A DNA stretch of 64,000 nucleotides from Thermodesulfobium sp. 4217-1 (GTDB taxonomy: Bacteria > Thermodesulfobiota > Thermodesulfobiia > Thermodesulfobiales > Thermodesulfobiaceae), in the NCBI RefSeq assembly GCF_039822205.1, contig NZ_JBAGBW010000005.1, forward strand, positions 1 through 64,000, read 5' to 3'. The notes beneath the pieces are model-generated. The model did not search any database and was not told where the DNA came from. It saw only the letters and a list, made by a program, of their open reading frames with translations. Shown piece after piece: positions 58,589-64,000 of this stretch (the stretch's first letter is position 1; the number at the start of each line of letters is the position of its first letter). The translations under genes and the position numbers were made by a program.

Positions 58589-58616
58589 GAATATTTTATG
58601 AATATTATAGAATATT
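58589..58616 (-). repeat. three AATATTC direct repeats in helical phase upstream of the promoter
   Basis: On the minus strand, the 7-base unit AATATTC occurs at 58610-58616, 58600-58606 and 58589-58595, with 10- and 11-base spacing, that is once per helical turn, just before the -35 box. In an AT-rich region this may be chance, but the phase and the position are those of activator-binding sites, for example for a response regulator. Confidence 0.45.
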
Positions 58617-58815
58617 GCTTATATGATTAATAAAGTATTTATTTTTAAAATTAAAAAATATTTAGCTGCATGAATTTTTTCTTGTAATCATTTATGCCCT
58701 TAAAATAAGTAATTGCCCCTACATAAGGACTATTTATTCCTGACTTTCATTATTTTTATCGTCTAATTACAATTTATACATATAAAGATATGCTCAATAC
58801 TAAGGAGGGATTAAA
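58617..58815. other. divergent intergenic region, no gene seen
   Basis: Bases 58507-58815 separate the molybdoenzyme operon from the stress protein gene. Beyond the promoter and repeats listed, this part is very AT-rich and holds no good frame, hairpin or RNA gene. A possible -10 (TATACA-like) near 58776 could serve the stress protein. Confidence 0.5.
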
Positions 58816-59229
58816 ATGGCAAAAACAATTTTGGCAGCTATAAGGGATAGTGTATCTGACAGGAGCGTCTTAAATATGGCTATAGATCTGGCAAGAGATG
58901 AGGAAGCAAAACTTGTAATCTGTCACGTAATAAACAGATCTGAAGATCTGGGAGTTTTTAACCCAATAGCAGAAGCCAAGATCGTTTGTAAGGCAGAAAA
59001 GACACTCTCAGTTGCAGCTGACATAGCAAAGCAAAGGGGATTGGATGCTACAAAAATCGTAAAAATAGGAAAGCCGTCTGAAAGAATAGCTGAGTTAGCA
59101 AAACAATTAAATGCCACAAATATAGTTCTTGGCAATAGGAAGCTAAGAGGGCTAAGACAGTGGCTATTTTCAGAATTTAGCACAGGTTTTAATTTGGAAA
59201 ATGCTACTCTTGTGCCCGTTGAAAAATAA
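58816..59229 (+). CDS. universal stress protein family (UspA)
   Basis: A 137-residue UspA-like protein: I-L-A-A-I-R-D-S-V-S at the start, H-V-I-N-R-S near 35 and the ATP loop region V-L-G-N-R-K-L-R-G-L near 105, where the usual G-x2-G-x9-G is weak, so nucleotide binding is uncertain. Stress proteins of this kind are induced by starvation and redox stress. The ATG 58816 follows AAGGAGG. It lies divergent from the molybdoenzyme operon and ends at a shared hairpin. Confidence 0.85.
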   Translation: MAKTILAAIRDSVSDRSVLNMAIDLARDEEAKLVICHVINRSEDLGVFNPIAEAKIVCKAEKTLSVAADIAKQRGLDATKIVKIGKPSERIAELAKQLNATNIVLGNRKLRGLRQWLFSEFSTGFNLENATLVPVEK

Positions 59230-59272
59230 GAGCTATCCAAACTATTTACTACATATTATGGGTAGCTCTTAT
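59221..59272 (-). terminator. terminator of the sulfite-reductase operon
   Basis: ATAAGAGCTATCC (59226-59238) pairs with GGGTAGCTCTTAT (59260-59272) with one wobble. On the minus strand it is followed by ATTTTTC, a proper T-run. It also includes the last bases of the stress protein gene on the plus strand, where it could act as a weak bidirectional stop. Confidence 0.8.
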
Positions 59273-59281
59273 AAAATTAAT

Positions 59282-59959
59282 CTATGCTAATATTTCATTT
59301 TTGATGGCATCTATACCTAGTCTCTCTACGAATCGGGCGACTCGCTCGCTCATACCATATCTTCCTTCTACTTTATAATCGCCTTTTTCTTTGTAGAGGT
59401 TTAGGAATTTTTTTATGATGTCCAGAACTTGATCGTCGCTAAGCTCGTCTGCTACAATATCTCCAATTCTGGGTTTTCTGCCAGAGTTTCCGCCAATTAC
59501 CAAAACCCAACCTTTTCCTCCCGAGAAGACTCCTATGTCTCTAATAAAAGCCTCGCCGCAATTTAGAGTACATCCTGATATACCAATTTTTAATTTTGCA
59601 GGAACTTTTTCAAAATATACAAGGTCTTCAATCTTCTTCCCCAGACTAAGGCTGTCAAGAGTCCCATATTTGCAAGTAGTGTTGCCAACACATGCCTGAA
59701 CGTAGTGAAGTGAAGGCTCTACGTTGAAGCCCATATCGTTTGTAAGCTCTTCTATTATCTTGTTCACGTTTTCTGGTTGAATCCCAATCAAGAAAAATCT
59801 CTGACCAGTTAAGATCTTTAACTGGCGTACATTGTATTTCTTTGCAATTTTTGCAACTTCTTCTAAATACTCAGGCGTAACCAGCCCAGTCGTAGACTTT
59901 AATTTTATAGCATAACTGCCGTCTCTTTGCTCTATCGCTCTTGGATGTATCTGTCCCAT
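59282..59959 (-). CDS. low-molecular-weight siroheme sulfite/nitrite reductase-like protein
   Basis: A 225-residue protein with a single copy of the sulfite/nitrite reductase ferredoxin-like half domain and the siroheme-[4Fe-4S] ligands: C-V-G-N-T-T-C-K-Y-G near residue 91 and S-G-C-T-L-N-C-G-E-A near 130. L-T-G-Q-R-F-F-L-I-G near 50 matches substrate-side strands. Size and single-domain form fit the small assimilatory-type sulfite reductase of Desulfovibrio (aSir). No extra ferredoxin domain is present. It probably reduces sulfite or nitrite, with electrons from ferredoxin; which one cannot be told. AGGAGG lies upstream. Confidence 0.88.
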   Translation of the reverse strand: MGQIHPRAIEQRDGSYAIKLKSTTGLVTPEYLEEVAKIAKKYNVRQLKILTGQRFFLIGIQPENVNKIIEELTNDMGFNVEPSLHYVQACVGNTTCKYGTLDSLSLGKKIEDLVYFEKVPAKLKIGISGCTLNCGEAFIRDIGVFSGGKGWVLVIGGNSGRKPRIGDIVADELSDDQVLDIIKKFLNLYKEKGDYKVEGRYGMSERVARFVERLGIDAIKNEILA

Positions 59960-59967
59960 AAAACCTC

Positions 59968-60315
59968 CTAACTAAATATGATACAGGCTAAAAATTCTAT
60001 ATCCACATTGCCAGTATTTTTTAAAGCATGGTTTTCACCGTCGTAAGTAATCAAAACATCGCCCTTTGAAACCAGAACGTCTTCACCGTTATCTACAAAT
60101 ATTCCCTCGCCATTTAATATGTAATATATTTCAAAGTCTCCCGTATGAGTATGAAGGCCTATAGAAGAACCTGGTTTCAAAAAATTGTGTGCGAACATCC
60201 TCCCTTTTCCTTTAAAATCATCAGGCTGTAAAAGGGCAATGCTCTCTAATTCTCCCTTGCCTCCTATAGGATCAAGGCGCTTTACCTTTTCCAAAGTGCT
60301 AGACTTCCTGACCAT
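59968..60315 (-). CDS. cupin-domain protein
   Basis: A 115-residue single-cupin protein. The metal motif H-T-H-T-G-D-F-E near residues 53-60 and the second histidine in D-G-E-N-H-A near 97 form the binding site. Small cupins without other domains may act as enzymes or sensors. It lies between the membrane protein and the sulfite-reductase-like gene, with a strong AGGAGG site, and so belongs to that operon. A role in sulfite or nitrite handling is only inferred from context. Confidence 0.88.
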   Translation of the reverse strand: MVRKSSTLEKVKRLDPIGGKGELESIALLQPDDFKGKGRMFAHNFLKPGSSIGLHTHTGDFEIYYILNGEGIFVDNGEDVLVSKGDVLITYDGENHALKNTGNVDIEFLACIIFS

Positions 60316-60361
60316 AAAATCCTCCTAAATTTAGTATTTTAGACTTCAGTTATTAAAAACG

Positions 60362-61228
60362 CTATCTGTATTGAAATCTATAATAAAGATATTCATAAAA
60401 TAAGCTTAGAACTCCTACGACAAATACGGAGAAGACGACAAGCAAAAAACCAAGATCATATTTTGTTATGTTTAAAAAAGGTGGATTATAAAATATATCA
60501 AAAAGCCCTATCAGACCAACGACGAAAAATGCTCCACCGCCAAAGATCAATGTCCTTGCAGCCGTTCTTTGTGCCGCAAAACGGGCAGCCTCTATAGGAA
60601 ATCCAATTTTTGTTGTAATAAAACCAAAAAATGCTCCCAAAATAATCTGTGTTACCATGGTGCCAAAACCAAAGAATGCTCCTGGAACCCAGCCCAAAAG
60701 ATGCGACGGCATTGCGGGGGCTAACACGGTATATATTACCAATGCAAAAGCGCCGAAACCCCACCCCGCAATAAAACCGTGCAAAAGCGCAATCTTTACT
60801 GAAAGTTTGTGTTCTCTATCAATAGAACCCTTAACTGCCATCCTATGATGTTCGCTATCGATCTTACCAAAGTGAATATGAAATACATTTTTAGTTCTAA
60901 AAACGTAATAGCCTCCAAATATCATAGCAAGGCCAACTAAAATATATGTGCCGTATTCAAATAAATCGGAAGATGCCAAAGGGAAAAGAGCTAAATTGGC
61001 CAGCTCACTTGCCAGTGCCCTTTGAACAGTAAAGGCAAAGGAAAAGGCAAAACCTATGATAAGACCCTTTTTTGCAGAATAGCTGCCAACCGCATAGCTA
61101 AAAGTAATTGGCCATGTATGCTCATCAGGAGTATAGCCATGAATGACGCCAAGCAAGAAAGAGAGGGCTATTATCATGGGGACGGTGAGTTCTATATGAC
61201 TGTGAAGCAAATAGCTAACAATATCCAT
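60362..61228 (-). CDS. multi-pass membrane protein with HX4(D)H-like motif, possible metal transporter
   Basis: A 288-residue protein with about seven spans. The second span holds G-V-I-H-G-Y-T-P-D-E-H-T-W-P, resembling the H-x4-D-H signature of nickel/cobalt permeases, and a later span has L-L-H-G-F-I-A-G-W-G-F-G, the second histidine motif. A loop at about 118-142 is rich in His (H-I-H-F-G-K, E-H-H-R). I suspect a NicO/RcnA- or HupE-like metal transporter, though sulfite export cannot be excluded. Siroheme enzymes do not need nickel, so the link to the operon is unclear. No clear ribosome site precedes the ATG; a terminator hairpin ends 17 bases upstream. Confidence 0.65.
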   Translation of the reverse strand: MDIVSYLLHSHIELTVPMIIALSFLLGVIHGYTPDEHTWPITFSYAVGSYSAKKGLIIGFAFSFAFTVQRALASELANLALFPLASSDLFEYGTYILVGLAMIFGGYYVFRTKNVFHIHFGKIDSEHHRMAVKGSIDREHKLSVKIALLHGFIAGWGFGAFALVIYTVLAPAMPSHLLGWVPGAFFGFGTMVTQIILGAFFGFITTKIGFPIEAARFAAQRTAARTLIFGGGAFFVVGLIGLFDIFYNPPFLNITKYDLGFLLVVFSVFVVGVLSLFYEYLYYRFQYR

Positions 61229-61244
61229 AATTTATTATTATAAC

Positions 61245-61279
61245 AAAAATCCCGCAGTAAGTTTAACTGCGGGATTTTT
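61245..61279 (-). terminator. rho-independent terminator of the SurA-N gene
   Basis: A 14-bp perfect stem (61245-61258 with 61266-61279) with CCCGCAGT in the core and a seven-base loop. It has T-runs on the minus-strand side and also on the plus-strand side. It stands between the SurA-N gene and the membrane-protein gene, 17 bases before the latter's start, so it could also act as a leader attenuator for that operon. Confidence 0.9.
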
Positions 61280-61301
61280 TATCAAGAAGAGGTTAAATTA
61301 T

Positions 61302-61838
61302 CTACTTGTTTATTACTATATTATCTTGCTTCTTCAAGGAATCAACATAAGTCTGAGCTGCTTGTTGTTCTTTTTGGTTTTTAAGATATTGTTTAATGTA
61401 GTCTTTTACTTTGTCTATAGGCACAAGATTGCCATTTTTATCTTTAAACTTATCAGAGTTCTGATTATAAAAATTTGTAACATCGGCATCAGTTATGTCA
61501 AAGCTTTGCCCGGCAAGTTGCTTTTGCAAAAGGAAACTAACCAAAATCTGGTTCTTAGCATTGTCGATAGCCTGTATTACCTTTGGATCACTTTCCAAAC
61601 CTTCTTTTTTTGCCTCATTCAAGAGAACAACATCATCTATCAAATTATTTAAGACCGCTGTCTTAACATCAGGATTAGTTTTGTCTACGTTAGCAGGCAA
61701 ACTGTTAAGAAATGCATCAAACTGGCTCTGGGTGATATTGGTACCGTCAACGGTTGCCAAAACTTTGTCATCGGCAAAGCTAGGGTTTACCAGAACTACA
61801 AATAACAAAAGAGAAAACAAAAGAAAAATACGCTTCAT
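61302..61838 (-). CDS. exported SurA-N-like chaperone without PPIase domain
   Basis: A signal peptide of about 22 residues (ending S-F-A) leads to a SurA N-terminal chaperone domain: V-L-A-T-V-D-G-T-N-I-T-Q-S-Q-F near 26-40 and a long helical part, I-D-D-V-V-L-L-N-E-A near 66. The PPIC rotamase domain that normally follows is missing; a short helical tail ends the chain at residue 178. SurA_N alone can hold unfolded outer-membrane or secreted proteins. GGAGG precedes the ATG. It is monocistronic. Confidence 0.85.
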   Translation of the reverse strand: MKRIFLLFSLLLFVVLVNPSFADDKVLATVDGTNITQSQFDAFLNSLPANVDKTNPDVKTAVLNNLIDDVVLLNEAKKEGLESDPKVIQAIDNAKNQILVSFLLQKQLAGQSFDITDADVTNFYNQNSDKFKDKNGNLVPIDKVKDYIKQYLKNQKEQQAAQTYVDSLKKQDNIVINK

Positions 61839-61914
61839 TAAAAACCTCCAAATATTTAATTTCCTCTTTATAACTTTATGACTATTTAGTCACGATGTCA
61901 ATAGTTATTTTAAG

Positions 61915-62952
61915 CTAAAACGGGAACCAATGTTTAGTCCTATTACAGACTCCACATATAGATAGCATTACAGGAACCTCCACGAGAACGCCTACTACAG
62001 TAGCAAGAGTCGCACCAGACTGCAAGCCAAACAAAGAAATAGTCACAGCTACCGCTAATTCAAAAAAATTGCTCGCTCCTATCAAGGCTGCAGGTGAAGC
62101 TATATTGTGAGGAATTTTTAAAATTCTTGCAAGATTATACGTTAGCATAGAGTTAAAATAAACCTGAATGAGTATAGGTATTGCGATGAGTATTATAACA
62201 AACCAATTTTCTAAAATTACATCGCCCTGAAATGCAAATATAATGATAAGAGTAGCAAGAAGCGCTAAGATTGTAACTGGCTTAAAAAAATTAAGATACT
62301 TTGTGTAGAACCAATCTTCTCCAAACGATCTTATCAAGATACTCCTTGAAATATATCCTGCTACTAAAGGGATAACTATATACAGCAATACAGATACTAT
62401 CAAAACATCGTCAGGAACGATTATATTTGATACGCCGAGAAGGAACATTACAATTGGTGCAAAGAGAACCAGCATTAAGAGATCGTTTACTGCTACTTGA
62501 ACCAATGTGTATGCAGGATCCCCATCTGTAAGATAGCTCCATACAAAGACCATTGCAGTGCAGGGCGCAGCAGCTAAAATTATCGTGCCAGCCAAAAACT
62601 CATTGGCCATTATCGGACCAATGAAACCTATAAAGATATGCTTAAAAAATAACCAGCCAAGAAATGCCATTGAAAAAGGCTTTACCATCCAGTTTACAAA
62701 TAAGGTCAATAAAAGACCTTTTGGCTTATTGCCTATCTTCAATACTGCAGAAAAGTCGATTTTCAGCATCATCGGGTATATCATCAGCCAAATTAATATT
62801 GCAATAGGCAAATTTACATGGCTAATTTCAAGTGAACTTAATCTACCGAATAATTCAGGAAATGCCTTACCAAGAAAAATCCCTATAAAAATACAAGCAA
62901 AAACCCAAACTGTAAGATATTTTTCAAAAAAGTCCATTCTTTTTTCTTTCAC
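61915..62952 (-). CDS. acr3: Acr3 arsenite efflux transporter
   Basis: A ten-span transporter of 345 residues that exports arsenite. The key cysteine lies in A-A-P-C-T-A-M-V near residue 130 in span 4, and the span-9 glutamate in N-F-F-E-L-A-V near 310; both are required in the family. I start at GTG 62952, five bases after AAGGAGGT; an earlier TTG/ATG-like frame start precedes that site. No arsC, arsM or arsR is adjacent. It likely protects against arsenite made in sulfidic, geothermal water. Confidence 0.93.
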   Translation of the reverse strand: MKEKRMDFFEKYLTVWVFACIFIGIFLGKAFPELFGRLSSLEISHVNLPIAILIWLMIYPMMLKIDFSAVLKIGNKPKGLLLTLFVNWMVKPFSMAFLGWLFFKHIFIGFIGPIMANEFLAGTIILAAAPCTAMVFVWSYLTDGDPAYTLVQVAVNDLLMLVLFAPIVMFLLGVSNIIVPDDVLIVSVLLYIVIPLVAGYISRSILIRSFGEDWFYTKYLNFFKPVTILALLATLIIIFAFQGDVILENWFVIILIAIPILIQVYFNSMLTYNLARILKIPHNIASPAALIGASNFFELAVAVTISLFGLQSGATLATVVGVLVEVPVMLSICGVCNRTKHWFPF

Positions 62953-62976
62953 GGAAGACCTCCTTAAATTCAAAAC

Positions 62977-63033
62977 TATACTATATTTATTTAGTATATA
63001 ATTTATTCTATTAGTTTATTATAATTTAGTCAA
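62977..63033 (-). promoter_or_regulatory. acr3 promoter with operator-like inverted repeat
   Basis: On the minus strand TTGACT (63028-63033) and TAGAAT (63005-63010) are 17 bases apart. A 7-bp inverted repeat TATACTA-N8-TAGTATA (62977-62998) sits just after the -10 box, where transcription should begin, as for an ArsR-type repressor. The AT-rich base makes the repeat only moderately significant. Confidence 0.55.
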
Positions 63034-63295
63034 GTATTGAAAACTATTTTGTTCTATCTAATTTTGGGCAGAATTAAATTAAATTTAACAAAGATTGATC
63101 AATGCATTATTCAATAGAAGAAGGTCTAAAAACAAAAGGTCAAATTGTATTTTTTATTTGTAACAGTCAACATTATATCGCTATGAGTACAATATAACGT
63201 TTTAATGCCAAAAAGCGGCAGCTAAATGCGCTGAACTAAAATCACAAATACACGCAGAAGCATCATTGATTTAAGAAGAAAAAACAGAAGAAAAA
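63034..63295. other. intergenic gap between acr3 and tRNA-Met
   Basis: Beyond the acr3 promoter I see no coding frame with a ribosome site, no RNA gene and no strong hairpin in this AT-rich stretch. Confidence 0.55.
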
Positions 63296-63372
63296 TGGTT
63301 GCGGGGGGAGGATTTGAACCTCCGACCTTCGGGTTATGAGCCCGACGAGCTTCCAAACTGCTCTACCCCGCG
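63296..63372 (-). tRNA. initiator tRNA-Met (anticodon CAT)
   Basis: A 77-base cloverleaf with encoded CCA. It starts CGCGGGG, and the first base C faces A at position 72, the mismatch that marks initiator tRNA. The anticodon stem TCGGG/CCCGA has three G-C pairs next to the loop (CTCATAA), also an initiator mark. The T-arm reads GGAGGTTCAAATCCTCC. Confidence 0.97.
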
Positions 63373-63541
63373 TCAACACATTACTATTTAAACACAAAAA
63401 ATTACAATTTGCAAGTGTTATCTAAACATTGGATTATAAAAAAATTATATTTTTTCCTTTTTATGCATTAATAAAGATTTATCTGTAATTAATTGCCACT
63501 AAAAAAATGCCAAAATGAAATAATATAAATATTAACTAAAA

Positions 63542-63579
63542 TTGTTAAGATTAACTTATCGTATTATAAGCTAATCTTA
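63542..63579 (+). promoter_or_regulatory. promoter with 13/14-bp inverted repeat upstream of MFS gene
   Basis: TTGTTA (63542-63547) and TATAAG (63565-63570) are 17 bases apart. A near-perfect inverted repeat, AAGATTAACTTAT (63547-63559) and ATAAGCTAATCTT (63566-63578), one mismatch, fills the spacer and covers the -10, the typical place of a repressor site. The rest of the 273 bases before the gene shows nothing else. Confidence 0.55.
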
Positions 63580-63645
63580 TTTTATAAATTAACGCACAAA
63601 ATATATAATTAAAATGCTACAGAATTTTATTAGTTAGGGGGAAAT

Positions 63646-64000
63646 ATGGACAAGATCTTAGAAAACAAAAGCAGTTACTTGTATTTAGTACTTATCGCTG
63701 CTTGGCTGGGATGGGTTTTCGACGGAATGGATGCAATGCTTTACAACATCGTTATGTTCCCAGCGATTCATGAACTCTTAGGTGCAAGCGCTACAAGAGC
63801 AGAAATCGGGTATTTCGGCGGACTGGTAATGTCCTGTACACTGTTAGGTGCAGCTTTGGGGGGTATTTTATTTGGCATACTTGCCGACTATATTGGAAGG
63901 GTAAAGGTGCTACTACTTACCATACTCACATACTCTTTGATGACAGGCCTTTCAGGATTCGCACACAGCTGGCAAGAATTAGCGGTTTACAGAGGACTTA
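63646..64000 (+). CDS. MFS transporter, N-terminal part (cut by window end)
   Basis: About 118 residues are visible. The N-terminus L-G-W-V-F-D-G-M-D in the first span, and G-I-L-A-D-Y-I-G-R-V-K-V between the second and third spans, are the marks of the major facilitator family, of the sialic-acid/aromatic-acid/sugar:H+ symporter branch. Start ATG 63646 follows TAGGGGG. The substrate is not readable, and the rest lies beyond the window. Confidence 0.88.
   Translation, partial: MDKILENKSSYLYLVLIAAWLGWVFDGMDAMLYNIVMFPAIHELLGASATRAEIGYFGGLVMSCTLLGAALGGILFGILADYIGRVKVLLLTILTYSLMTGLSGFAHSWQELAVYRGL

Overview
The window comes from an AT-rich (roughly one-third G+C by eye), strictly anaerobic, probably thermophilic bacterium with an outer membrane. 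It carries rubredoxin, rubrerythrin and hemerythrin, oxygen-sensitive Hdr-type iron-sulfur proteins, DsrE and TusA sulfur carriers, a siroheme sulfite reductase-like protein and a tetrathionate/polysulfide-reductase-like molybdoenzyme. An LptC-like protein points to an outer membrane, and the mazG-rqcP-divIC-yabR block is laid out as in Firmicutes but without its sporulation genes. The combination fits a sulfur-metabolising lineage such as Thermodesulfobium. This is inference from gene content, not a database match.

Layout. Bases 1-10,700 are mostly housekeeping genes on the minus strand: a truncated secreted repeat protein, an orphan DppB-type permease, a DUF1385 protein, argH-argG, the yabR-divIC-rqcP-mazG block with a PrsA/SurA-like foldase, a manganese pyrophosphatase and exonuclease VII. 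Bases 10,700-17,900 hold pckA, a prepilin-like gene, an LptC-like gene, an FmdB zinc ribbon, a degenerate relative of fructose-1,6-bisphosphate aldolase/phosphatase, a propeller protein, a thioredoxin-reductase-like enzyme and an M23/LysM protein that has lost a zinc ligand. A tRNA-Arg follows.

The most distinctive locus is 18,197-26,371, a plus-strand operon bounded by a consensus-like promoter with an inverted repeat and a perfect 17-bp terminator hairpin. It encodes an ArsR-family regulator, TusA, an MvhD-like protein with rearranged cysteines, an HdrA fused to a GltD/NfnB-like NAD(P)H module, a second HdrA, a small winged-helix protein, HdrC, an HdrB-like protein whose first CCG domain has lost its cysteines, and three DsrE-family proteins. 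I read it as a cytoplasmic sulfane-sulfur relay feeding an electron-bifurcating or NAD(P)-linked Hdr complex under sulfur-responsive control. The function is inferred; the composition and order are seen.

Bases 26,400-33,700 hold redox and stress genes: Fe-ADH, cupin and iron-sulfur flavoprotein genes behind a MerR-type 19-bp-spacer promoter; a COG4705 membrane protein; a geranylgeranyl-reductase-like protein; rubredoxin-rubrerythrin; and a degenerate GGDEF protein next to a hemerythrin. Bases 33,700-43,200 hold trpB2, a WalJ-like hydrolase, rnhC, V4R and NERD proteins, panD, a family B DNA polymerase with a ruined exonuclease site, a hydrolase, an MFS pump and a YdbC/PC4 protein. Bases 43,400-47,400 are a complete copper-response operon (copA, cupredoxin, glutaredoxin, copZ, csoR) behind a near-consensus promoter with a CsoR-like operator.

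The right end has a GH18 hydrolase and several unknowns, tandem iron-sulfur flavoproteins, and a four-gene molybdoenzyme operon (FeS subunit, NrfD, catalytic subunit, TorD chaperone). Beyond it lie a universal stress protein, a small sulfite-reductase/cupin/membrane-protein operon, a SurA-N protein, an Acr3 arsenite exporter with its own operator-like repeat, an initiator tRNA-Met, and the start of an MFS transporter cut by the window edge. I saw no rRNA, CRISPR array, insertion sequence, prophage or replication origin.
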